A stretch of 64,000 bases of DNA from NCBI RefSeq assembly GCF_039503195.1, contig NZ_JBCJKP010000001.1:8246001-8310000 (forward strand), in the 5' to 3' direction. The notes under the pieces are model-generated. The model worked only from the letters and a program-made list of their open reading frames with translations, was not told the origin of the DNA and did not search any database. The stretch comes from Streptomyces mirabilis (GTDB taxonomy: Bacteria > Actinomycetota > Actinomycetes > Streptomycetales > Streptomycetaceae). This document shows positions 7,891-16,800 of the stretch, in pieces; position 1 is the stretch's first letter; each line of letters begins with the position of its first letter. The position numbers and the translations under genes are program-made.

Positions 7891-9054
7891 GTGCGTGCAT
7901 TCCCTGTACAGATGCCGTCGGGCACCCGGTACTGGACCGTGGTGGACGACGAGTTGGGGGTGGTGGAGGAAGTCGACCGCTTCCTGCGGGAGTTGAGGTT
8001 GGCCCGGGGGCAGGCGGAGACGACGACGAAGGCGTACGCCGAGGCCGTGGTGCTGTTCCTGGTGTGGTGCGTGAGCACCGGGCGGGAGTGGCGGACCGCC
8101 GCCCGGGACATGGGCCTGTTCATGCTCTGGCTGAAGTGGACCCCGCGGAGCGACGGCCGACTGCGCGTCGTGGTGCCCGGACCGGGCGCGAGGCCGGTCC
8201 GGGGCGAGAGCCGGATCAACAAGGTGCTGACGGCAGTGCGGATGTTCCTGGTGCACGCCGTGGTGAACAAGGCCGCGCCAGCCTGGGTGTTGGAGCAGAT
8301 TTATGAGCTCGGCGACGATCGCGACCTGCCTCAGGAGGCTCGCGGCGACAGCGGTGCCATGCGATACCGGATGCGGGCCCGTCACCGGCTTCAGGAGCCC
8401 GAGACTGCCATCGAGCGGGCGAGCGACGAGGAGATCGTCGCCATGTTCCTGCAGTGCCGCTCCGCCCGCGACCGGCTCATTCTCCTGCTGCTGTCGCGGG
8501 TCGGACTGCGCCCGGGGCAGGCTGCGGGCCTGCGCCGCTGCGATCCGCACCTGCTGATGGACTCCCGCTCGCTGGGCTGCGACGCCGAGGGCGCCCACGT
8601 GCACGTCGTCCGGCGTGAGAACGAGAACCGTGCCTGGTCGAAGTCGAAGAAGTCCTGGGCCATGCCCGTCGACTTCCTCGTGGTGCAGGCTTTCGACCAC
8701 TACGCGCTGGAGCGCCACGAGCGCCTGGGAGCCGGCGGCAGCGATTTCCTGCTGGTCAACCTGTTCCGGCCGCCCTACGGGGCGCCGATGACGACGGATG
8801 CGATCGGCGAACTGTGTGAGTCGCTGTCCCGGCGGGCCGGGCTGGGCCGGAAGGTCGGCCCGCGGATGTGCCGGCATGCGATGGCCAGCAACGTCGCCGA
8901 TGCCGGCGGCAAACTGGACGAGATCCAGGCCCTGTTGGGCCAGAAGAGCGCGGAATCGCCGCGCCCCTATCTGCACCCCAAGCCCTCGCGGCTTCGCGAG
9001 GCGGTTGAGCGGGTGCCTCTTCCGCGTGTGAACGCCAAGGAGGGCGATCGATGA
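7891..9054 (+). CDS. TnpA-like tyrosine recombinase (site-specific integrase)
   Basis: 387 residues from a GTG start with AGGGG upstream. The N-terminal 120 residues are a SAM-like core-binding domain (VDRFLRELRLARGQ, TTKAYAEAVVLFLVW). The catalytic domain has VGLRPGQAAGLR (Arg207), RMCRHAMASNVADAGG (Arg328, His329) and PYLHP (Tyr360). The second conserved His, normally in LGH, is Gln351 (LGQ), so one accessory residue differs. The last four bases overlap the next gene (ATGA), giving coupled translation. In Tn554 the TnpA and TnpB recombinases act together to cut and join DNA; the same is likely here. Confidence 0.82.
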   Translation: MRAFPVQMPSGTRYWTVVDDELGVVEEVDRFLRELRLARGQAETTTKAYAEAVVLFLVWCVSTGREWRTAARDMGLFMLWLKWTPRSDGRLRVVVPGPGARPVRGESRINKVLTAVRMFLVHAVVNKAAPAWVLEQIYELGDDRDLPQEARGDSGAMRYRMRARHRLQEPETAIERASDEEIVAMFLQCRSARDRLILLLLSRVGLRPGQAAGLRRCDPHLLMDSRSLGCDAEGAHVHVVRRENENRAWSKSKKSWAMPVDFLVVQAFDHYALERHERLGAGGSDFLLVNLFRPPYGAPMTTDAIGELCESLSRRAGLGRKVGPRMCRHAMASNVADAGGKLDEIQALLGQKSAESPRPYLHPKPSRLREAVERVPLPRVNAKEGDR

Positions 9055-11531
9055 CGCTCGCCCCTGTCGAGAATCTGCCAGCAGCGCAGGACGACGTCAC
9101 CGACGCTCTCATGAGGGCGGTGACAGTGGAATTCCAGCAGTTCATGAGCTGGGATGGCGAGGACCGCCAGCTGGTCTTCCCCCGTGACCATCCTCTGCTC
9201 GGTGGCCCGGAGTGCCTGGTGATGGGCTGCGACAAGGTCGTCTTCCATACCAAGGACCATGGGCTGTGCGCGGGCTGCGCGAAGCGACTGAAGGCCAGCG
9301 GGCAGAGCTTCGAGGAGTTCGTGTCCACCGTCAAACGGCACTGGCGCTCGATCGGCGTCGCTGACTGCCGCGTTCCGGAGTGCGGGCGCCCGTCAAAGAC
9401 GTCACGTGTCGGGTTGTGCAGCGCCCACCTGGGCCAGAGGAAGTGCTTGGGCCTGCCGGTGGAGGAGTTCATCTGGCATCCGTCCGTCAAGGCGCTGCCC
9501 GGCTTCGGCCCCTGTGAGGTCGCTTCGTGCCCCCGGTCCCGTGACGGGCACAGCCGACGGTACTGCATGGCCCACTACCAGCGCCGACTGCTGGAGATCA
9601 GCAAGGGCAGCACCCTCGATGAGGAGACCTGGCGGCTGACCACCCCGGCCATGGCCCAGGCCGGGAGGGTGAGCCTGCTCGGCCTGCCCGACCGGGTCGT
9701 GGCCGAGATCCTCTACGGGCTGCAGGAACGCGTCGCCGCCGGCATCCGGCACAAGGACCACCACATCCGCCCGTTCTGCGATCTCTTCCGCACCCGGCAG
9801 GTCGGCTCGCTGGCCGAACTCGACCTCTCCGGCCTGGGCAGGATGAACGCCGCGCTGGCGAAGGGGTTCCTCAAGCACGTCATGCGTTGGGGCATGTCGC
9901 CGGAGACCGAGCGGCACAAGGACACCTGGGACGGTGCCGCCTTCGGCATGACCGGCTACCTCCACTTCGAGAAGATCAGCCAGCCATGGCTGCGCAGAGC
10001 CGCCCAGGACTGGGCGGTCGACGATGCTCCCCGCCGCCGGGGCACCAACCCCCGTGGAGCAATGCAGACGCAGATCAACTGCATCGTCAGGCTCTCCGAC
10101 AGCCTCCGGCTGAACCGGCCGGACCAGGGCACGGACCCGCGGCGGCTCGGCCGCGACGACATCGTGGCCTTTCTCAACCGGATGCGCTACCTGGTGCAGC
10201 GGGGAGAGGTCGCCGCCGCACGCCACGTCGTCGATGTCCGGCACCTGCGGCGCATGCTCAGCCGCATGAGAAGTCTCGGGTTGACGCAGCCCGGACAGCC
10301 CCTGCACGGCCTGTCCGAACAGTTCACGCTCCGGCCCGAGGACATCCCGGATGACCCGGAGGACACCGACGCCAGCCGCGACCTCCCGCTGGAGGTGATG
10401 CGGCAACTCTGCGACCACCTGGACACGTTGGGAGCTGGTGACCCGCAGTCCCGCACCGCGGTCGAGCTGCTGATGGACACCGGCCGCCGCCCGGACGAGA
10501 TCTGCAAGCTGCCCTTCGACTGCCTCGAACGGGACGGCGACGGCGAGCCCGTCCTGGTCTACGACAACCACAAGGCGTTCAGGAACGGCAGGCGGCTGCC
10601 GATCGCCAAGGCCACCGCGGCCCTCATCGTCGAACAGCAGCAGTACGTCCGGGACCGATTCCCGAAGGCCCCGGCCAAGGACCTCGTCCTCATGCCGTCA
10701 CCGGTGGCGAACCCGCACGGCACGAAGTCGCTGACCGCCAGCTGGCTCGGGGACCGCCATCGAGGTTGGGTTGATTCCCTGCCGGACTTCCTCGTCCCCA
10801 CCGTCGTCGAGGTTGCCGGTGCACGCGTCACGAAGATGCTGCCCTTCGACAAGGCGAAGATCTTCCCCTACGCCTACCGCCACACTTATGCGCAGCGTCA
10901 CGCCGACGCCGGTGTCCCCGTTGACGCCCTCCGGATTTTGATGGATCATCGCCAGCTCGACACTACACAGCGTTACTACCGGGTCAGCGAGAAACGCCAA
11001 CGCGAAGCAGTCGATCGTGTTACTGCGATGCAGTTCGACCGGCGCGGTAACCGTGTCTGGCGGCAGGCCAAGGCTGTCCTCGACGCCGAGCACGCCCGCC
11101 GGGCGGTCGGCGAGACCCAGGTTCCCTACGGTAACTGCACCGAACCGTCGAACGTCGCCGCCGGCGGTCAGGACTGCCCGGTCCGGTTCCGCTGCGTCGG
11201 CTGCAGTCACTTCCGCACCGACGTGTCCTATCTGCCCGATCTGGAAGCCTATCTGGCCGATCTCCTGCGCAACCGCGAGCGCCTGGCCGCGTTCACCGAC
11301 GCCGACGACTGGGCCAAGGGAGAGGCGATGCCCTCGGACGACGAGATCAGCCGAGTGCGCCGCCTGGTCAAACGCGTCCGCGAGGAACTCGGTGACCTCA
11401 CCGACGAGGACCGGGCCCAGATCCAGCAGGCCGTCACCGTCGTCCGCGGGACGCGGGCGGGCGCCGTCTCGCTCGGCATGCCGACGGTGCGGCAGCCCCG
11501 GCCCGACCTGCGCCCCGGGAGGACCGCATGA
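9051..11531 (+). CDS. TnpB-like large tyrosine recombinase with cysteine-rich N-terminus
   Basis: 826 residues from ATG in an ATGA overlap. Residues about 50-195 carry three repeated Cys units (CLVMGC with CAGC, CRVPEC with CSAH, CEVASC with CMAH), each spaced like a small zinc knuckle. A second Cys group (NCTEPS, DCPVRFRCVGCSHFR) lies near residues 700-725. The recombinase core has DTGRRPDEICKL (Arg480), YAYRHTYAQRHADAG (Arg610, His611), MDH (His633) and TTQRYYRV (Tyr642), so the catalytic set is complete. Length and gene order fit TnpB of Tn554-type elements, although the zinc-rich extension is larger than in the staphylococcal protein as I remember it. Confidence 0.82.
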   Translation: MTLAPVENLPAAQDDVTDALMRAVTVEFQQFMSWDGEDRQLVFPRDHPLLGGPECLVMGCDKVVFHTKDHGLCAGCAKRLKASGQSFEEFVSTVKRHWRSIGVADCRVPECGRPSKTSRVGLCSAHLGQRKCLGLPVEEFIWHPSVKALPGFGPCEVASCPRSRDGHSRRYCMAHYQRRLLEISKGSTLDEETWRLTTPAMAQAGRVSLLGLPDRVVAEILYGLQERVAAGIRHKDHHIRPFCDLFRTRQVGSLAELDLSGLGRMNAALAKGFLKHVMRWGMSPETERHKDTWDGAAFGMTGYLHFEKISQPWLRRAAQDWAVDDAPRRRGTNPRGAMQTQINCIVRLSDSLRLNRPDQGTDPRRLGRDDIVAFLNRMRYLVQRGEVAAARHVVDVRHLRRMLSRMRSLGLTQPGQPLHGLSEQFTLRPEDIPDDPEDTDASRDLPLEVMRQLCDHLDTLGAGDPQSRTAVELLMDTGRRPDEICKLPFDCLERDGDGEPVLVYDNHKAFRNGRRLPIAKATAALIVEQQQYVRDRFPKAPAKDLVLMPSPVANPHGTKSLTASWLGDRHRGWVDSLPDFLVPTVVEVAGARVTKMLPFDKAKIFPYAYRHTYAQRHADAGVPVDALRILMDHRQLDTTQRYYRVSEKRQREAVDRVTAMQFDRRGNRVWRQAKAVLDAEHARRAVGETQVPYGNCTEPSNVAAGGQDCPVRFRCVGCSHFRTDVSYLPDLEAYLADLLRNRERLAAFTDADDWAKGEAMPSDDEISRVRRLVKRVREELGDLTDEDRAQIQQAVTVVRGTRAGAVSLGMPTVRQPRPDLRPGRTA

Positions 11532-12046
11532 CTTCCAGCATGATCGACGGCAAGCGAGCCGACTCCGCACGGCGCCGACAGCGTGTGATCAAGGCCCTGG
11601 ATGCGGCTCTGCGCACCGGAGGCGACATCACCGTGTCAGCCCTGGCCCGGGCCGCCCGAGTCGACCGCAGCTTCCTCTACCGTCACCGTGACCTGCTCGA
11701 ACGCGTTCACGTAGCTGCCAACACGCCAGTCGAGGATGGCCAGCTGGCCGCAGTCAGCCGAGCCTCCCTGCAGACCGACCTGGCCAACGCGCTGCAGCGC
11801 AACACCCGCCTCGCCACACGAGTACGCCAGCTGGAAAAGAGGCTCTCCGGGCAGCTTGGCCAGCAGGCATGGAACGAATCCGGACTCGGGACCCCACCGG
11901 ACATCGACCAATTCCAGCGACGCATCACCATGTTGGAACAGGAAATCGCCGAGACACGCGGTGAGCTTGAGGAAAGGACGGAAGAACTCGAAGCATCTCG
12001 GGCCGCCAACAGGGAGCTCACCCGTGCCTTGAACCAGCCTCACTGA
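11528..12046 (+). CDS. TnpC-like DUF6262-type accessory protein
   Basis: 172 residues, ATG overlapping the stop of the large recombinase. The N-terminal half (RRQRVIKALDAAL, then VSALARAARVDRSFLYRHRDL) looks like a helix-turn-helix. Residues about 80-172 are a long heptad-rich coiled coil (LEQEIAETRGELEERTEELE). Such proteins regularly close the two-recombinase operons of actinobacteria and correspond in position to Tn554 TnpC, which affects the efficiency and orientation of transposition. No enzymatic motif is present. Confidence 0.78.
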   Translation: MTSSMIDGKRADSARRRQRVIKALDAALRTGGDITVSALARAARVDRSFLYRHRDLLERVHVAANTPVEDGQLAAVSRASLQTDLANALQRNTRLATRVRQLEKRLSGQLGQQAWNESGLGTPPDIDQFQRRITMLEQEIAETRGELEERTEELEASRAANRELTRALNQPH

Positions 12047-12605
12047 GCCGCGTTTCATCTTGAAATTGCGGGTCACGGCGTCGAGATGGGTTGGTCACAG
12101 GGGTTCGCTTTCCGGAAACACGCATCACCCATGTCGTCGGCGGCTACGGTCCTCAGGACGAAGAGAGATTGCAGGGTGGGAAGAGAGACACTGGTGGCTG
12201 ACGTGCCGATGTGCCCGATGCAGCGGCGCAGTTCGCTGTCCTGGCATGTGGCGTAGCAGTGCAAGGAGCTGGCGCGTGTAGGAGACCGGGATGGCCCGGA
12301 TGTAGTGAAAATGGCCACCAACATGCGAGTGTCACCTTCATCTTATCGGTGACCAGTTGAGGCAGTCACACCGCCCTGGCAGCCGGGGCAAGCCCGGCAT
12401 GCGCGATCAGATTCGGGGCGTCGAACGCGGCGAACCCCGCACCGGGTTGTGGGAATATTTCACTTACGAGGCGCTTTGCTGGCCCTGATGAAAGCGTGAG
12501 AACTCCCACCATTACAGGTAAGCAGACACATCTTCTCATTCCCCCACTCGCAGCCCGGCCATTACGAGGTGGATCGAAGCTCAGGCTTCGCTCTTCGCCG
12601 TCATT
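12047..12605. other. Gene-poor stretch between recombinase trio and hypothetical gene
   Basis: No reading frame here has convincing codon bias over a useful length. The only recognisable item is an IS-derived fragment at 12366-12446. Base composition drops towards A/T near 12440-12540. The right end of the recombinase element should fall somewhere in the first part. Confidence 0.5.
12366..12446 (-). pseudogene. Fragment resembling the N-terminus of an IS1380-family transposase
   Basis: The minus strand reads GAGFAAFDAPNLIAHAGLAP then AARAV and a stop. The phrase FD-x-x-NL-x-x-x-AGL-x-P is typical of the first 30 residues of IS1380-type transposases in Streptomyces. Nothing recognisable follows, so this is debris at most. 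The match is short and from memory. Confidence 0.35.
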
Positions 12606-13067
12606 TCACGGAAGGAGTGGCCGATCCGCTGGTCGATTCCCCGCCTCGCCATCAAAGGTCAAGATTCCGTGTATGCGGCACAGGGGGTGGGCATTCGCCT
12701 CGCGATTCGCAAAAACATCCAGAAGTTCGTAACCGGCGACCAGTACTACCTCGTTCCCCTCGTACGACTCCAGGTTAATCACTGCGGCTTCAAGTAGGCC
12801 AACCTCGCTGACAAGCAGGGGGATATTGGCACCGCCTTTCGTCAAGATCAATCCAGCTCGCGCATACAGTGATGGGATGAGTGAGGTTCCGCTGGCGCGG
12901 GCGATAGTCTCGTCGTCGACATCGCTCAACTCGGCGATTCTATTATAGGCATGCTCAAGAACTCCCACAAGGGCAATTAGCTCCCGAACGGTAATCTGGA
13001 TAGCATCCGAGGCCGCCGAAGAATTCGAAGGCGGTTGAGGTTCATCACGATGACGGCGGCGTATCAA
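12606..13067 (-). CDS. Hypothetical protein
   Basis: 153 residues from a TTG start with GGGAG five or six bases upstream. I do not recognise the family. The chain is mostly helical (VRELIALVGVLEHAYNRIAE, SEVGLLEAAVINLESYEGN, YELLDVFANREANAH), with no signal peptide or membrane segment. Codon use is less G/C-biased than in neighbouring genes, which fits acquisition with the island. The last residues (about 135-153, GEAGNRPADRPLLP) look like readthrough into spacer and may not be conserved. Confidence 0.5.
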   Translation of the reverse strand: MIRRRHRDEPQPPSNSSAASDAIQITVRELIALVGVLEHAYNRIAELSDVDDETIARASGTSLIPSLYARAGLILTKGGANIPLLVSEVGLLEAAVINLESYEGNEVVLVAGYELLDVFANREANAHPLCRIHGILTFDGEAGNRPADRPLLP

Positions 13068-13664
13068 AAGGTACTCCCGGAAGGGCCTGCGGCGGGGCTC
13101 CGAATCCCCGCTGGTATTCCCGGTTTGTCACAGGACAGTTGACGGGATGAGGCTGCGCCCCAGTAGTCGTGGGTCACCTTGGGGCCACCCCTGAAAGGCA
13201 TCGGAGACCCGCGAAAAACTCGGCCAACAACTTCGAGTCCACATTCCGATACACCTCGGGCTACTGGCCGATATCTGAAGTATAGCGAAAGCCCTTTCCT
13301 TGTCGACCCAATCAGTCACGCTTTGCTTCAGCATGCCCTATCTTTACCATCAGTAATACCGGTGCAGGCCCGTCTGTGTGACTCGCCGACTAGATGCCGT
13401 ATGCCACGCCCGCACTGACCGACACGATACCCACGCGGTGGCGTGCTGCGCTTCTTCCAAGGGACAGCGAGCTGTCGGATACCGGGATTATCTGCTCGCA
13501 GTAATCGGCCCCGCCGAGCCGAAGCTCGGCGGGGCCGAGAAGAGCCTGCCTCCGAATTGACCAACAGTGTCAAAGGAGGTTTCTCCGGGAGGCGCCCGTT
13601 GCCGTGCGCAATATTCTGCTACATGGCTATCAGGCGGTTTCTAAGGTCTTACCCGGTCACTCCG
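13068..13664. other. Intergenic stretch with terminator, no gene seen
   Basis: Short open frames on both strands lack G/C-rich third positions and ribosome sites. The one clear element is the hairpin at 13507-13536. The rest is moderately A/T-rich for this genome. Confidence 0.5.
13507..13536. terminator. Perfect hairpin, likely transcription terminator
   Basis: Arms 13507-13519 (GGCCCCGCCGAGC) and 13524-13536 pair perfectly over 13 bp around a CGAA loop. It lies downstream (minus-strand sense) of the small membrane gene that follows the RHS gene and could end that transcript. No T run follows, as usual in Streptomyces. Confidence 0.75.
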
Positions 13665-13874
13665 CTATCTCGTTCTCCGCGGTTTGCGTATCGCGATCGC
13701 GATAGCTGCCCCGACGATAATTCCAGGGATGACCAGGATTCCGAGCGACAATTTTGGCATCACGAGGTGAGCCAGATAGATGCTGCTCACGCTGGCGATG
13801 GCAGCGATGACGGACCCGATACGGTCGGGTTTACGATCTGGTGAGCGCATTTGTGTCACTTTTTTCAGCCCCAT
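13665..13874 (-). CDS. Small two-helix membrane protein overlapping the RHS gene (possible immunity protein)
   Basis: 69 residues from ATG at 13874. The first ten bases overlap the end of the RHS gene, whose last codons read through ATGGGGCTGA. A basic, polar N-terminus (KKVTQMRSPDRKPDR) is followed by two hydrophobic segments at about residues 20-38 (IGSVIAAIASVSSIYLAHLV) and 42-62 (LSLGILVIPGIIVGAAIAIA), then a basic tail RKPRRTR. Internal GTG and ATG starts at residues 6 and 9 are possible. A small integral membrane protein translated directly after a polymorphic-toxin-like gene is the usual place and form of an immunity protein; that role is inference. Confidence 0.55.
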   Translation of the reverse strand: MGLKKVTQMRSPDRKPDRIGSVIAAIASVSSIYLAHLVMPKLSLGILVIPGIIVGAAIAIAIRKPRRTR

Positions 13875-16800
13875 CGGTAACTGCCCATTCCGCCTACACA
13901 GCCGAAGCCGCCGGCGAGCCCGGCCATGCCCCAGTCGACTGGCCCACCCCACCAGCCATACGTGATGACCGGCCCAGCTGCGGCTCCGCCCCACCACCCG
14001 CACTGTCTGACGTAGTGATTGCGCGACACGCGGCCGCCCCAGTGCCGCAAAGCGTAATAGGTGTGCCGCACAAAGCGGTGGCGTCTCCCCCAGTTTCTGA
14101 GATGTTGTCTCACATGCCGCCAATAATGGTGCCCCCACCACCAGCGTCCGTCGAGGTCGTAGTGGTTGATGGGGTCGCCGTTGCAGTAGTCGTAGGCGTT
14201 GGCGCTGCCGCCGAGGACGGGGTCGACGGACAGGAAGCGTCCGGTGGTCGGGTCGTAGAGGCGGACGCCCATGACGGTCACGTTGTCGGGGGTTTCGGTG
14301 GAGCGTTGTTTGCCGCCGAGCCAGCCGTAGCGGGTGGGGTCGGTGCCGGGTAGCAGGTTGCCGTATTCGTCGTAGGTGTTGACCACCGGGGTGGTGTTGT
14401 CCACGAGTGGGATCTGGGTGGTGATGTCGCCGTGGAGGTTGGCGAGTTGCAGGACGACGTCACCGGTCGCGCTGGTGGTGGCGATCAGGCTGCCGGTCAG
14501 GTCCTCCAGGCTTCGGCTGATGGCGCCGTTGCCCTCGTCCGTCCAGCCCGCGCTGTCGCCGTCGCCGCCGAAGTGACTGGTCTGGGTGGTGTCCGTGCTC
14601 CAGGTACCGTCCTCGGCCTGCTTCTCGGTGGTCCAGGAGGCGAGTCGTCCGGACGCGTCCAGGTTCCAGGTCGTGCGCTTGTCGCTCGCGGTGATCTGGC
14701 GGACGAGGTCGTTGGCGTAGTAGGCGTTCTGGGCGCCGCTGGCCTGCGCGGTGGTGCGGCCGAAGGCGTCGTAGACGGTGCCGGAGGCGATCAGCCGGTC
14801 GGCGCTGTCGTAGTTGTAGTTGACGGTGTTGGTGGTTGGGGTGCCGCCGTCGACGTCGTCGACCGTCGTGGTCAGGGAGTTGCGATTGGTGTTGTCGTCG
14901 AACGCGTAGGCGCGATGGGTGGTGACGCCGGCTTCGGAGTCGTCGACCTTGGTCAGACGACCCGCCGCGTCGTAGCTGTAGTCCTGATAGGCACCGCCGC
15001 CGGTGTAGACGGTACGGCTGACGACCTGGTCGTGAATGTTCTGACTGGTGGACTCGCCCTGGACGGTCCAGCCGGATTCCCAGTGCCAGTAGCGGGAGGT
15101 CTCATTGCCGGTGGGGTCGAGGTCGAACTCGACGTTCATGTTCCACGGCAGCACCTCCTTGTACAGGCGGCCGTCGGAGTCGTAGGAACCGGTGACGTCA
15201 CCGATGGTGCCCATCACCGAGTCGTGGATCCGGCTGGGCAGGCCGGCCGGGTTGTCGTAGTCGTAGGTGACCGTCGACGGAGCCGAGTCGGTGACCCGGA
15301 TCTTGCGGTCGCGGTTGTCGTACTCGGTGCGCGTGACGTTGCCCGCGCCATCGTCGTAGGCGATCTCCCGGCCGAGCACGTCGGTCGTGTGGGTGATGGT
15401 GGCGGTGCCGTTGGAGACGGTCGCCACGTCGCCGCTTGCCGAGTCATAGGTGGTGGTCTGGGCCGGAACTGCCGTACCGACACCGCCCGTGACCTGAGTC
15501 TGCTTCAAGCGGCCTGCGGCATCGTAGGTGTTGGTCGTGGTGCGGGTGACGCTGTTGGCCGTCTCGGAGACCTTGGCGGGGTTGCCCCAGCGGTCGTACT
15601 CCGTGGTCTTGACCGGCAGCTCGGTCGGGTTGGAACCGCCCCCGGTGATCGCACCGGCCGGACCCGTGGAGCACACGAGGTCAGCCCATTCCGGACGTCC
15701 ATTACACGTGCCGGTTCCGGTGGCTGACCAGTAGCTGGTCACCGTGGCCTCGGCGTCGGTTCCGGTGGACTTGGGCAGCGTGGTCTTGATGACTCGGCCC
15801 TGGGCGTCGTAGCCGGTGCCCTTGGTCAGCTTCAGCCCGTTCGGGTCGGTCGTCACGCTGGTGGGCAAGCCCTTGCCCCAGTCGTAAGCGGTGGCCGTGG
15901 TCCGCACGTCACCGTCCGTCGGATAACCGTCGATCGTGGCGCCCACCTTGGTGGTGGTCACCTGGTCGGCCACCGTGGCGGTGCCGTCGGTGGGGCGGCC
16001 TTCGTCGTAGCTGTTGACGGTGTGCTGACGCGCGGCGACCTGGATACCGGCCGGTAGGTCGGGGCTGTCCGAGTCACCCGCGAGGGCGTGGGTGAGGGTG
16101 ACCAGGTGCAGCGGCCCGGATTCCTCCAGCTCCCGCTTGCCGTCGTCCGAGTACACCGAGACGGTGCCGAGCTGTCGGGCCCGTTCGGCCGGGGAGTCGG
16201 AGAGGATGTCGAGCTGGCTCTGGGTGTTGACCTGGTAGTCCGCGTTGCCCAGCGCCAGTTCGCGGTTGGTTGCGGTCAGCTCGAAGACGGTGTTGCCGAA
16301 CCGGTCGTACTGCTTGGTGGTCAGGTGGCGGCCGGGCAGGCCGGTGTTGACCGTGCGTCCGGAGGCGTCGGTGTAGGTGACGGTCGCCTTGTCGTAGTCG
16401 GCTGCGCCCAGATCGCTTCCGGTGTGGGAGAGGGGAACCTGGTCGGCGGGGAAGATGGCGGCGGCGTCCGTGGGAGCGTCCGTCTGGCCCCACGTCGCGG
16501 TGTCGGCGGGCGCGACCTGGTTGGGGGCCTTGTCGCCGGACAGCGGCACGTCGTAGACGACGGAGGTGGTGGCCTTGGCGCCGTCCTGCGTGTCCTTCGT
16601 GCCCGCCGTCAGGGTCGGGCGGGAAGCCGACAGCAGCATGCCGTCGCCGGCCACCGAACTGCTGCCCGCCTTGCCGTACTCGAACGTCCACGGCAGTTCA
16701 CCCGGCGGGGTCAGCGTCGTGACCCGCCCGGCGGAGTCGTAGCCGTAGGCCGTCTTCAGTGCCGGGGAGATGCGCGGGTCCCACTGCTCACGCAGGAGGC

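Larger units (their letters stand above)
7775..12060 (+). mobile_element. Tn554-like three-gene recombinase module (ends approximate)
   Basis: Three co-directional genes joined by ATGA overlaps: a 387-residue tyrosine recombinase, an 826-residue tyrosine recombinase and a 172-residue coiled-coil protein. This matches the TnpA-TnpB-TnpC plan of Tn554 and its actinobacterial relatives. Elements of this kind lack terminal inverted repeats and target duplications, so the ends cannot be fixed by eye. The left limit given here is where an ABC transporter gene is broken, and the right limit is just after the third gene. No cargo gene is visible between the trio and the presumed ends. Confidence 0.65.

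Noticed and set aside
13128..13334. 68-codon minus-strand frame
   Set aside because: No coding bias, no ribosome site and Trp/Ser-rich random-like composition.
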